A DNA stretch of 64,000 bases from a virus, in the IMG/VR virus record IMGVR_UViG_3300044825_003153, positions 1 through 64,000 of that record; one strand, 5' to 3'. Below, piece by piece: positions 56,055 to 62,992 of this stretch. How positions within the stretch are numbered: the first letter of the stretch is position 1; every line of letters starts with the position of its first letter. Made by a program: the position numbers and the translations under genes. Under the pieces are notes generated by a model. It was not told the origin of the DNA, made no database searches, and saw only the letters and a program-made list of their open reading frames with translations.

Positions 56055-56071
56055 ATCCGATTTTTCTGGAT
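56055..56071. promoter_or_regulatory. operator-like site
   Basis: ATCCGATTTTTCTGGAT, matching the operator ATCCGATTTTATCGGAT in 15 of 17 positions on the aligned strand. It lies between the repeat block and the rightward gene cluster, where repressor control would be expected. Confidence 0.5.
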
Positions 56072-56339
56072 TTTTCAACCCATGCGCCTACCCTTCCCTT
56101 GCCCTTCGGGGCGGGGCGGAGCCATCGGGCTCCCCTCCCTTCCCCTCCCCTCCGGGGGCGGGGGCGCTCTTTGAACCCAACCGGCCGCCCGCGAACTACC
56201 CGGGCCTAGGCTTGCCCCTAGGAACCGCTGGCGCGGGCAACATCGACTCCCATGGGCAAGGTCCGACCATCCGGCCATCCGGCCATCCGGTCACCTCCCC
56301 GCCCGGGCGTTTCGGCGATCCGGCGATCCCCAGCTAGGG

Positions 56340-56552
56340 ATAGCGAGTTCTGAATCCAGTAGGAAACGCGGCACCTAGTATCGCATCGGCTAGATTGTAC
56401 GAAACACAAGCGATGGCCTTTGATCGTTCTAATCGTATGGTTTCCTAGCGCAAGTCACCCAATGCAAGATTGGGCAAAAGCGCGCTCCTAACCGTTGCTT
56501 TCTCACGTTGCACACTACGGGGCGTCCGTCGGGCATTAGTCCGGCGGGCGTT
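56340..56552 (+). promoter_or_regulatory. AT-richer gene-free stretch, probable promoter for the right gene block
   Basis: No gene. This is one of the few AT-rich parts of the window (around ATCGTATGGTTTCC and GATTGTACGAAACAC). A hairpin CCCAAT-GCAAG-ATTGGG lies at about 56457-56475. I cannot assign a -35/-10 pair with confidence, but the first of the leader modules begins at its right end. Confidence 0.45.
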
Positions 56553-56616
56553 CCCGCATGTCTCGACCAAGTCGGGCCATGCGGGAGCGCTTCGCTCCCT
56601 TCCCAGCAACGGAGAG
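56553..56616 (+). promoter_or_regulatory. double-hairpin CCCAGCAAC leader (1)
   Basis: CCCGCATG (56553-56560) can pair with CATGCGGG (56578-56585). GGGAGC (56583-56588) pairs with GCTCCC (56594-56599). The two stems share three bases and so exclude one another. CCCAGCAACGGAGAG starts at 56602, 20 bases before ATG 56622. Confidence 0.7.
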
Positions 56617-56621
56617 AGAAC

Positions 56622-56825
56622 ATGTCGAACGGCGCCAAGATCCAGGTGCGCGTCAAGCAGCTCCATCGCAAAGGCGACTACGCCAGGCGGTGGGCACGCG
56701 GTCAGCTCACGTTGGCCGGTCAAGCCACGCTGCGCGAGCGTCGCACCTCGGAATATCAGGCGGCGACCGAGCAGCTCAGGCGCGAGGTCGAGTTCTGGAA
56801 CGGCAATCTGGCGTTCACGGTGTAA
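56622..56825 (+). CDS. small basic hypothetical protein
   Basis: A 67-residue protein starting MSNGAKIQVRVKQLHRKGDY; basic N-terminal half and a helix (SEYQAATEQLRREVEFW) at the end. First gene of the rightward block behind a leader module. Probably nucleic-acid binding or a host-interaction peptide; no family recognised. Confidence 0.65.
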   Translation: MSNGAKIQVRVKQLHRKGDYARRWARGQLTLAGQATLRERRTSEYQAATEQLRREVEFWNGNLAFTV

Positions 56826-56830
56826 CGGCC

Positions 56831-56962
56831 ATGTGGATGGTCGTGATCACCAAGCCGTCCGGCGAGAGCCGCACGGTCTACACGCCAAGTGCCAAGCGAG
56901 CCCATCGGTATCTCAACCGTCGCCGGAGCAATCCGGCGGTGGTTGTCCGGCGGCTCTTCTAG
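56831..56962 (+). CDS. 43-residue hypothetical protein
   Basis: Starts MWMVVITKPSGESRTVYTPS and ends with a basic RRRSNPAVVVRRLF stretch. It lies five bases after the previous gene and ends 13 bases before the next leader stem. Small and basic; no family. Confidence 0.5.
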   Translation: MWMVVITKPSGESRTVYTPSAKRAHRYLNRRRSNPAVVVRRLF

Positions 56963-56974
56963 CAAGTTCACCTG

Positions 56975-57037
56975 GAACCGTCCCGCGCGAGACGCGGGGC
57001 GGTTCATGGTGCATTTGCACCGTCCAGCAACGGAGGA
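56975..57037 (+). promoter_or_regulatory. double-hairpin CCCAGCAAC leader (2)
   Basis: GAACCG-T-CCCGCG (56975-56987) pairs with CGCGGG-G-CGGTTC (56993-57005). GGTGCA (57008-57013) pairs with TGCACC (57016-57021). TCCAGCAACGGAGGA starts at 57023, 22 bases before ATG 57045. Confidence 0.8.
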
Positions 57038-57044
57038 AGTTGAA

Positions 57045-57659
57045 ATGGCGAAGATCAAGACGATCGAGACCGCGGGCGAGGCCCGGCTGTCGCTGCGCGC
57101 GCTGAAGGCGACCCGCAGCAAGGTCGAGCCGCTCCTGACCTCGACCGAGAAGCGGTATCGCGATGAGGCGCAGCTGAAGATCACGACGATCGACAAGAAG
57201 ATCGCCGATCTTGTGCAGCGCTTCCCCGAGATCCAGCAGTCGCAGGCCGCGAAGAAGCCCGTGCGCGACGAGCTCACCGGCAAGATCGAGGTCGACCGGC
57301 AGCTGGTCCTGCAGCGTCTGCAGGCGTGCGACGATGCCATCATGGCTGAGGTCGCGCGAATCTTCGCGAGCCACGCGAGCCGGAAGGCCCTGGAAGCCGC
57401 CCAGGCGGTGATCACGGGCGCCGGCGAGGTCGAGAGCGAGAGCGAGGGCGAGCCCCAGCAGCAGACCGATGGCGGTGCCATCCTGATGCTGCCGGCGCCC
57501 ACGGTCGAGACGACCGAGATCCAGGGCGATGTCGAGGATGGCCTCGTGATCGAGGGCACTTCGGAGGTCGTGGATGAGATCGAGCAGCCCGCGCCGGCGG
57601 CGCCCGAGAGGGCCCCGAGCCGTCGCGAGCGTCGGGAGGCCCGTCGTCGGGCCGCCTAG
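57045..57659 (+). CDS. coiled-coil hypothetical protein
   Basis: A 204-residue protein. Residues 1-120 are helical and charged (ETAGEARLSLRALKATRSKV, STEKRYRDEAQLKITTIDKK, HASRKALEAAQAV). The rest is acidic with an AILMLPAPTVETTEIQ stretch and a very basic tail (RRERREARRRAA). No catalytic motif. Possibly a host-takeover or DNA-associated factor. Confidence 0.65.
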   Translation: MAKIKTIETAGEARLSLRALKATRSKVEPLLTSTEKRYRDEAQLKITTIDKKIADLVQRFPEIQQSQAAKKPVRDELTGKIEVDRQLVLQRLQACDDAIMAEVARIFASHASRKALEAAQAVITGAGEVESESEGEPQQQTDGGAILMLPAPTVETTEIQGDVEDGLVIEGTSEVVDEIEQPAPAAPERAPSRRERREARRRAA

Positions 57660-57676
57660 CGCAGATGCAGCTAGGG

Positions 57677-57749
57677 CAGCCGTGCCGCTCACCAGCGGGC
57701 GGCTGACCCGATGGTGCACCTGTAGCGCACCGCTCCCAGCAACGGAGGA
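57677..57749 (+). promoter_or_regulatory. double-hairpin CCCAGCAAC leader (3)
   Basis: CAGCCG..CCGCT (57677-57689) pairs with AGCGG..CGGCTG (57694-57705). GGTGC (57713-57717) pairs with GCACC (57727-57731). CCCAGCAACGGAGGA starts at 57735, 19 bases before ATG 57754. Confidence 0.8.
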
Positions 57750-57753
57750 AGCT

Positions 57754-57951
57754 ATGCAGAACCTGAAGATCACGACGAACGGCACCAAGGTGACGCTCGA
57801 GTTCGACACGTCGAAGCCGGCCCAGCAGGCCGCCAAGCTGTCGAGCACCGGCAAGACCAGGCTGCTCGCCGGCACCGGCGGGGCCTCCCCGGTCGACGTC
57901 CCGGGCTGCCCGGGGCTGAAAGTGGCCCTGAACGTCATGATCCCGGCCTAG
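57754..57951 (+). CDS. small beta-rich hypothetical protein
   Basis: A 65-residue protein starting MQNLKITTNGTKVTLEFDTS; strands with LLAGTGGASPVDVPG and KVALNVMIPA suggest a compact beta fold. No family recognised. Flanked by leader modules on both sides, so it is a separate translation unit. Confidence 0.6.
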   Translation: MQNLKITTNGTKVTLEFDTSKPAQQAAKLSSTGKTRLLAGTGGASPVDVPGCPGLKVALNVMIPA

Positions 57952-57967
57952 CCGGAGTTCACCAGGA

Positions 57968-58043
57968 GAACCGCCCCGTGTGCCAGTCGCGCGCGGGACG
58001 GTTCGTGGTGCACTTCGCACCGCTTCCCAGCAACGGATGGAGA
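57968..58043 (+). promoter_or_regulatory. double-hairpin CCCAGCAAC leader (4)
   Basis: GAACCG (57968-57973) pairs with CGGTTC (57999-58004) with inner CCCG/CGGG pairing. GGTGC (58007-58011) pairs with GCACC (58017-58021). CCCAGCAACGGATGG starts at 58026, 23 bases before ATG 58049. Confidence 0.8.
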
Positions 58044-58048
58044 GACAG

Positions 58049-59230
58049 ATGACGCAAGACATCGCCACCCTGGATGCCCCCGAGGTCGGTCGTCGGCAGG
58101 TTGACACCCGCCGCGGATCGGCAAACACGGAGGTCTCCAGTCAGTGGGCGAGGCGTCCGGCCGACGAGAAGTTCCTGACCCTGGACTCCCTGGCCGAGCA
58201 CGTCCTGACCCGCCGCGAGCGCAGCGCCCAGACCGTCGTCGACCTGCCCAAGCTGCAGTTCGACGGCGACTCCGAGCGCGACGAGATCGTGGTGGATACG
58301 GACTACGGGCCGGCGACCTTCACGAACTGGTCGTTCGGTCAGATGTGCTCGACCGTGGGCTACAGCGCCCAGGAGCTCCGCAAGCTGCCCGTGTATCTCG
58401 CCGCCGCGGTCGTGCAGACCATGGCGATGCAGACCGGCGGGCAGGCCATGGAGTACGTCGAGAACCTCGGCAGCGGCGGGCTGATGCGGGCGCTCACGGG
58501 ACCGGCCTATGGCCGCATCTATGATGCGGACGTGGTCCAGAACGTGCAGCGGATCGCGAAGTCGGGGGCTTGGAAGGTGCCTGGGTGCCTCAATTGGGCC
58601 GACGGCAGCTACGATCCCCATACGCCGGTGACGAAGGACACGACGACCCTGTTCGCGTCCGACCGCGACGTCTTCATGTTCCTGTGCGACGACACCCACC
58701 CGATCGAGGTGGGCAAGCTCAGGAACGGCGACCCGGACCTGATGTTTCGCGGCTTCATCGTTTCCAACTCGGAGACGGGGGCCGGGAAGTTCAGGCTCGC
58801 GACGATGTACCTGCGGGGCGTGTGCTGCAATCGGATCCTCTGGGGCGTGGAAGGCTTCAAGGAGATCGAGATCCGGCACAACAACGCCGCCCCGGAGCGC
58901 TTCGTCGACGAGATCATGCCCTCGCTCGACTCCTACGCCAGCCTGGATGCCTCCCGGCTGAGCCGCGGTGTCGCGGCGGCCAAGGGCCTGATCGCCGCCC
59001 GGACCGAGGACAAGCAGGTCGAGTTCCTGGTCGACCTCGGCTTCAGCCAGAAGGTCGCGAAGGACATCATCCTGACCGGCGAGAAGCAGGAGGGTGCTCG
59101 CCCGTCGAGTGTCTGGGAGTTCGCCCAGGCAATCACGGCGCACGCCCAGGCGCTGAATCACCACCAGGATGATCGGTTCGCCATGGAGGCCGTCGCCGGC
59201 AAGCTGCTCGACGACGTCAAGATCGACTGA
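58049..59230 (+). CDS. DUF932 / phage-plasmid-like protein
   Basis: A 393-residue protein. DTDYGPATFTNWSFGQMCST and SAQELRKLPVYLAAAVVQTM fit the N-terminal part. RDVFMFLCDDTHPIEV and PDLMFRGFIVSNSETGAGKF, then RLATMYLRGVCCNRILWGVE, fit the core of the DUF932 family (found in phages and plasmids). The biochemical role is unknown, possibly in replication or DNA protection. C-terminal helices (SLDASRLSRGVAAAKGLIAA) follow. Confidence 0.85.
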   Translation: MTQDIATLDAPEVGRRQVDTRRGSANTEVSSQWARRPADEKFLTLDSLAEHVLTRRERSAQTVVDLPKLQFDGDSERDEIVVDTDYGPATFTNWSFGQMCSTVGYSAQELRKLPVYLAAAVVQTMAMQTGGQAMEYVENLGSGGLMRALTGPAYGRIYDADVVQNVQRIAKSGAWKVPGCLNWADGSYDPHTPVTKDTTTLFASDRDVFMFLCDDTHPIEVGKLRNGDPDLMFRGFIVSNSETGAGKFRLATMYLRGVCCNRILWGVEGFKEIEIRHNNAAPERFVDEIMPSLDSYASLDASRLSRGVAAAKGLIAARTEDKQVEFLVDLGFSQKVAKDIILTGEKQEGARPSSVWEFAQAITAHAQALNHHQDDRFAMEAVAGKLLDDVKID

Positions 59231-59249
59231 GGTCCGAGCCCAGCTAGGG

Positions 59250-59313
59250 CGGCCGGGGGTGCGATCCCCGGCCGACCCGATGGTGCGCTTGGCACCGCTT
59301 CCAGCAACGGAGA
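59250..59313 (+). promoter_or_regulatory. double-hairpin CCCAGCAAC leader (5)
   Basis: CGGCCGGGG (59250-59258) pairs with CCCCGGCCG (59266-59274). GGTGC (59282-59286) pairs with GCACC (59292-59296). TCCAGCAACGGAGAA starts at 59300, 20 bases before ATG 59320. Confidence 0.8.
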
Positions 59314-59319
59314 AAGAGC

Positions 59320-60048
59320 ATGGAGTTGACCGACCGAGAGCGCGACAAGCTGATCGCCAAGATCCGCGCGCTCCAGGCCAAGACGGTGAAGCGCGGTTCG
59401 ACCGAAGCCGAGGCCATGGCCGCGGCCGCCAAGGTCGACCAGCTGCTCAGGGACTACAACCTGACCCTCACCGAAGAGGTCGTGCGCAACGCGAATCACA
59501 TCCGTGGTTCGCTCGACCTCACCCTGGCGACAGGGACGTTCATCCACCCCGTGCAGTTCGCCCTGTACGGCGTCGAGGCCTTCTGCGAGGTCAAGGTCTG
59601 GCTGTCGTCGCGCAACAACCGCAAGTTCGTGGTGATGTTCGGCGAGCACCAGGACGTCCTCGTCTCTCAGTACCTCGTCGGCCTGATGCGGGCCGCCATC
59701 GACACCGAGTACGAGGCCTGGAAGCGCGACCAGCAGCGTCACGGGCTGAAGGTGAACCCCTGGGCGTTCAGGAACGCCATGGGCAAGAAGCTCGGCGCCC
59801 GCCTTGTGGCGATGAAGCGGGCGCGGGACACCGAGGTGACCGCTACCACGGGCACCTCCCTGGTCGTGGTCAAGCAGCAGGCCGTCGAGGAGAGCTTCAA
59901 GAGCCTCGACCTGAAGCTGCGGTCGAAGAAGAGCACCTCCGGGCGGGTCAGCGACGCCGCTGCCGCCTTGGCCGGCATGGCCGCAGCCGATCGGGTCGCG
60001 CTGAATCCGGGCCTCGGCGGGCCTCAGGCCCGCTCCGCCTTGAAGTAG
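59320..60048 (+). CDS. DUF2786-family protein
   Basis: A 242-residue protein. RDKLIAKIRALQAKTVKRGS, then TEAEAMAAAAKVDQLLRDYN is the DUF2786 N-terminal pattern. The second half has FGEHQDVLVSQYLVGLMRAA, NAMGKKLGARLVAMKRARD and a basic end. These proteins are frequent in phages and plasmids; function unknown. Confidence 0.85.
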   Translation: MELTDRERDKLIAKIRALQAKTVKRGSTEAEAMAAAAKVDQLLRDYNLTLTEEVVRNANHIRGSLDLTLATGTFIHPVQFALYGVEAFCEVKVWLSSRNNRKFVVMFGEHQDVLVSQYLVGLMRAAIDTEYEAWKRDQQRHGLKVNPWAFRNAMGKKLGARLVAMKRARDTEVTATTGTSLVVVKQQAVEESFKSLDLKLRSKKSTSGRVSDAAAALAGMAAADRVALNPGLGGPQARSALK

Positions 60049-60058
60049 AGCCCAGCTG

Positions 60059-60124
60059 GAACGGTCCGCGGTGCGATCGCGGATCGTTCATGGTGCGCTC
60101 TGCACCTCTCCCAGCAACGGAGGA
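60059..60124 (+). promoter_or_regulatory. double-hairpin CCCAGCAAC leader (6)
   Basis: GAACGG-TCCGCG (60059-60070) pairs with CGCGGA-TCGTTC (60078-60089) with one mismatch. GGTGC (60092-60096) pairs with GCACC (60102-60106). CCCAGCAACGGAGGA starts at 60110, 19 bases before ATG 60129. Confidence 0.8.
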
Positions 60125-60128
60125 TAGC

Positions 60129-60719
60129 ATGTCGAACGACAAACACCGCGTCGCGGTGGGGTTTCGTCGCGATAACCGCTACGGCACCGACCATCTGATC
60201 GCGTGGCCGGCCATACTCGTGCACGCCGACGATCGCAGCCTGCGCTTCCTGCGCAGCTATGTGTCGTCCTACGACGAGAAGCTCGATCTCGAGAGCCTGC
60301 AGCTCGACTGTTTCGCGTCGGATACGAACGGCCAGATCGTCGATGTCGGTTGGGTCACCTACCGGCAGCCCTACGATGTCGACATCGCTCGCGCCAAGCG
60401 GATGGTGAAGACCCTGGAAAGCGCCAGCCGCGCTTACCAGCGGCACGAGCCGGTCGACTTTGGCGACAAGGTCAGGTGCCTGGCCTTGTGGCTCAAGGCA
60501 GAGATCATCGTCGAGCAGATCAACCACCCCGGCCGCAACGTCGAGCTGGACGTGCACAGCATCCCGAATGGGATCTACAGCCTGCGGCAGGCGTATGCGC
60601 GAAATGGAGGCCGAAGCCAAGGTCAAGCTGGCCTTGAAGGCTGCCTGATGCAGACCCTCGCCACGGCCATCGTGGTGGCCCTGCTCGGGCCGCTGATCGT
60701 GATCTGCCTGTTCTGGTAG
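60129..60719 (+). CDS. hypothetical protein, possibly two genes joined by a frameshift
   Basis: A 196-residue protein as read. Residues 1-160 look coherent (beta/alpha, WPAILVHADDRSLRFLRS, WLKAEIIVEQINHPGRNVEL). Around 60595 another frame gives a better C-terminus (MREMEAEAKVKLALKAA, ending TGA at 60646-60648), and the following ATG 60648 would start a 23-residue membrane peptide MQTLATAIVVALLGPLIVIC. So the open frame may fuse a truncated first gene with a tiny membrane gene. No family recognised. Confidence 0.6.
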   Translation: MSNDKHRVAVGFRRDNRYGTDHLIAWPAILVHADDRSLRFLRSYVSSYDEKLDLESLQLDCFASDTNGQIVDVGWVTYRQPYDVDIARAKRMVKTLESASRAYQRHEPVDFGDKVRCLALWLKAEIIVEQINHPGRNVELDVHSIPNGIYSLRQAYARNGGRSQGQAGLEGCLMQTLATAIVVALLGPLIVICLFW

Positions 60720-60731
60720 GCCCAGTGTGTG

Positions 60732-60781
60732 CGGCCGGGGAGTTGGAGTGCTCCCCGGCCGGCACCGTCCCAGCAACAGGA
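60732..60781 (+). promoter_or_regulatory. single-hairpin CCCAGCAAC leader (7)
   Basis: CGGCCGGGGAG (60732-60742) pairs perfectly with CTCCCCGGCCG (60751-60761). The GGTGC stem is missing; only GGCACC precedes CCCAGCAACAGGAC (from 60769). Candidate start is ATG 60793. Confidence 0.6.
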
Positions 60782-60792
60782 CAGCCGACCAT

Positions 60793-60987
60793 ATGGCGGC
60801 TGAATCCGCCCGCCGCCACCGAAAAGATTCGGATGCTCCGGCAGTCCCCGGTCGAGGCCGAGGCCTGCCGGTGCCGCCAGATCGGCCGCACCACACTCCC
60901 AGCAACGGAGACCAGGATGAAGATCGAGCAGATGAGCCGCCAAGCTGCGGACCTGATCGGCCGCCGCATGGCCGAGGTCGCGGCTGA
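60793..60987 (+). CDS. doubtful small ORF behind a leader
   Basis: A 64-residue ORF starting MAAESARRHRKDSDAPAVPG, placed 24 bases from the start of a leader motif. It overlaps the next gene by 71 bases and is rich in Arg, Pro and Gly. It may be a decayed gene whose leader survives, or a leader peptide. Not supported by family. Confidence 0.25.
   Translation: MAAESARRHRKDSDAPAVPGRGRGLPVPPDRPHHTPSNGDQDEDRADEPPSCGPDRPPHGRGRG
60898..60910 (+). promoter_or_regulatory. CCCAGCAAC leader motif (8)
   Basis: CCCAGCAACGGAG at 60898, 19 bases before ATG 60917. Upstream GGTGC (about 60870) and GCACC (about 60888) can still pair with a longer loop. Confidence 0.65.
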
Positions 60988-61318
60988 CCTCGCCCGCGAA
61001 ATGGGACTGTCGGTCAAGTACGCCGGGGGCACCTACGGCGAGACCAGCTGCGTGACGAAGCTGGAGTTCACCGTGGCAGGCGGGGCCACCATCCATCAGG
61101 AGCGTGACCGCAAGTTCTTCCGCACCTGCGCCGCGCTCTACGGCCTGAGCGCCAGCGATCTGGATCGGGAGTTCGAGCATCCGCGGCAAGGTCGCATGAA
61201 GATCGTCGGCATGACCGCTCGCGGGAAGAATTGCATCATCCTGAAGGGCGCCGATGGCAAGAGCTTCCGGGCCAGCCCGGAGTTCGTCAAGCACTTCATC
61301 GGCAAGCAGGCCGCCTAG
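60917..61318 (+). CDS. hypothetical protein
   Basis: A 133-residue protein. N-terminal helix (SRQAADLIGRRMAEVAADLA) then beta region (VTKLEFTVAGGATIHQERDR), FFRTCAALYGLSASDLDRE, and a final VGMTARGKNCIILKGADGKS segment with an SH3-like feel. No family recognised. Confidence 0.6.
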   Translation: MKIEQMSRQAADLIGRRMAEVAADLAREMGLSVKYAGGTYGETSCVTKLEFTVAGGATIHQERDRKFFRTCAALYGLSASDLDREFEHPRQGRMKIVGMTARGKNCIILKGADGKSFRASPEFVKHFIGKQAA

Positions 61319-61325
61319 CATTGGC

Positions 61326-61413
61326 ACCGCCCGGCCGCGCGCCGGGCGGTCCATCTTCTCATTTCATCTGTTGCAGCATACAATAGGGACTTTCACTCCC
61401 AGCAACCGGAGGA
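61326..61413 (+). promoter_or_regulatory. hairpin plus CCCAGCAAC leader (9)
   Basis: ACCGCCCGGC (61326-61335) pairs perfectly with GCCGGGCGGT (61341-61350) around CGCGC. A 40-base AT-richer stretch (TTCATCTGTTGCAGCATACA) replaces the second stem and may hold a promoter. CCCAGCAACCGGAGG starts at 61398, 21 bases before GTG 61419. Confidence 0.65.
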
Positions 61414-61418
61414 GTTTC

Positions 61419-62231
61419 GTGGGAAAGACTACAATCGAATGGACGGAGTTAACCTGGAACCCGTTTGTCGGGTGCGAGATCGTGTCCGCAGGGTGCACCA
61501 ACTGCTACGCCATGAAGATGGCGCATCGGCTGGAAGGCATGATGACCGCCTCGTACATGGGCACGACGAAGGTCGTGAACGGTAACACGGTCTGGACCGG
61601 CAGGATCAACCGATCCTCGGACGCGACGATGCAGATGCCCCTGCGCAAGCCTGGATCGCATCTGTTCTTCGTCAACTCGATGTCTGACTTCTGGCACGAG
61701 AACGCCAAGGACGAATGGCGCAAGGAAGCGCTCGACATCATGCGACGCTGCCCGCGCCACCAGTTCCAGGTCCTGACGAAGCGGCCGCAGAACATCCAGC
61801 CGATCCTCGATCGGATGGAGGAGAAGCTGCCGGACAATCTCTGGCTCGGCTGCACGGTCGAGGATCATCGGGTCCGCGACCGCATCGACATCCTGCGCCA
61901 GGTGCCGGCCTCGATCCGGTTCCTGTCGGTGGAGCCTATGGTTGCCGAGCCTGGTCAGATGGACCTCACCGACATCCATTGGGTGATCGGCGGCGGCGAA
62001 AGTGGTCCGGGCGCCCGGCGAATGAAGCCGGCATGGGCCAGAGAACTTCGCGATCAATGCTTGGAGCAAGGCGTCAAGTATTTTTTCAAGCAGTGGGGGA
62101 CCTACTGGAACAACCCGCTGGTCGTTGAACAGAAGAAGAGCATCTACGAAGCCCAAGCTCTCGATCCGCATGGTAAAGGCGGATCGCTTCTCGACGGCGT
62201 GGCCTGGAAACAGTTCCCGCGCCTGCCATGA
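61419..62231 (+). CDS. phage Gp37/Gp68-family (DUF5131) protein
   Basis: A 270-residue protein from GTG 61419. IEWTELTWNPFVGCEIVSAG followed by CTNCYAMKMAHR, later FFVNSMSDFWHE, FQVLTKRPQNI, NLWLGCTVEDHR, and HWVIGGGESGPGARRM are the family hallmarks; the conserved C-x-x-x-CTNCYA cysteines suggest metal or Fe-S binding. It resembles radical-SAM-like TIM-barrel proteins, but the activity is not established. The stop overlaps the HNH start. Confidence 0.9.
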   Translation: MGKTTIEWTELTWNPFVGCEIVSAGCTNCYAMKMAHRLEGMMTASYMGTTKVVNGNTVWTGRINRSSDATMQMPLRKPGSHLFFVNSMSDFWHENAKDEWRKEALDIMRRCPRHQFQVLTKRPQNIQPILDRMEEKLPDNLWLGCTVEDHRVRDRIDILRQVPASIRFLSVEPMVAEPGQMDLTDIHWVIGGGESGPGARRMKPAWARELRDQCLEQGVKYFFKQWGTYWNNPLVVEQKKSIYEAQALDPHGKGGSLLDGVAWKQFPRLP

Positions 62232-62566
62232 GGGGCTGTCACGGCAATCATGCCCGAGGCGGCAAGCACCCAGCTTGGTCCCCAAGCAAGATGCTGTCCG
62301 CTGATGGCTACGTGAAGATCCGGGTCGGCAAGACCCATCCCCTCGCCTTCGGCCGTGGATACGCCTACGAGCACCTTGTCGTGTGGGTGTCCGCGGGCAA
62401 CCCCCGGCCGCCGAAGGGCTACCTGCTGCACCACCGGGATGAAGACCGGACCAACAACCGGCTGGAGAACCTGGAGTGCATCAGCCGGGTCGAGCACAAC
62501 CGCCTGCACAACGCGCAGCGCGGTCGTGATCCGGCCACGGGACGGCTCCTGCCAAGGTCGAACTAA
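62228..62566 (+). CDS. HNH endonuclease
   Basis: A 112-residue protein; ATG overlaps the previous stop (ATGA). GYLLHHRDEDRTNNRLENLE with CISRVEHNRLHN is an HNH_3-type core: HH-x-D then N-x-x-x-N-L and the terminal H. N-terminal GYVKIRVGKTHP and YAYEHLVVW strands are typical. Single-domain nuclease, possibly a homing endonuclease or packaging accessory; nothing next to it looks like an intron. Confidence 0.9.
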   Translation: MRGCHGNHARGGKHPAWSPSKMLSADGYVKIRVGKTHPLAFGRGYAYEHLVVWVSAGNPRPPKGYLLHHRDEDRTNNRLENLECISRVEHNRLHNAQRGRDPATGRLLPRSN

Positions 62567-62578
62567 CGGACGCAGGCG

Positions 62579-62640
62579 GTATCCCCGGTGAGCAGTCGCC
62601 GGGGATACAGGGTGCGCCCGCACCATCCCAGCAACGGAGA
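62579..62640 (+). promoter_or_regulatory. double-hairpin CCCAGCAAC leader (10)
   Basis: GTATCCCCGG (62579-62588) pairs perfectly with CCGGGGATAC (62599-62608). GGTGC (62611-62615) pairs with GCACC (62620-62624). CCCAGCAACGGAGAC starts at 62627, 20 bases before ATG 62647. Confidence 0.8.
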
Positions 62641-62646
62641 CACGAC

Positions 62647-62988
62647 ATGACCGAGTTCACGGTCCGGTGGCCTGATCCGCCGGACGGGACCCTGCAGGCC
62701 TATGGCCGCAACGGGTCGGTCAAGCAGACCGGCGTCCATGTGTGGGACGTCGGGTCCTACATCATCGTCCGGGCGATCAGCAGCCGCGGCCACGTCAGCG
62801 ACGCGGCGAACCTGAAGCTGCCGGCCGAGCCCACCAAGCTGATCGAGCTCGCCACCGGCCTGATCGCCATGGCGAACGCGATGCAGGCCGAGCAGACCGC
62901 CAAGCGGCGCAATGCTGCAGGTGCGAGCAACTCTCCGGGAATCTCGGATAGTTCGCCCTCCCCTGCCCTGCGTGTCCTGGGAGGCTGA
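62647..62988 (+). CDS. hypothetical protein
   Basis: A 113-residue protein starting MTEFTVRWPDPPDGTLQAYG with a beta-rich first half (VHVWDVGSYIIVRAISSRGH), then a helix (AEPTKLIELATGLIAMANAM) and a Ser/Pro-rich tail. No family recognised. Confidence 0.6.
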   Translation: MTEFTVRWPDPPDGTLQAYGRNGSVKQTGVHVWDVGSYIIVRAISSRGHVSDAANLKLPAEPTKLIELATGLIAMANAMQAEQTAKRRNAAGASNSPGISDSSPSPALRVLGG

Positions 62989-62992
62989 GGCC

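Noticed and set aside
55125-56174. Collagen-like (G-P-Q-G-L-P) open frames in the repeat block
   Set aside because: Several frames on both strands are open at once, repeat lengths are not multiples of three, and openness follows from lack of A/T, so it is not coding evidence.
5430-62608. Recurring GGGGATAC/GTATCCCC words in stems
   Set aside because: Roughly ten occurrences in this GC-rich window is within about twice chance by a rough estimate, and many lie in coding DNA; only the stems themselves are reported.
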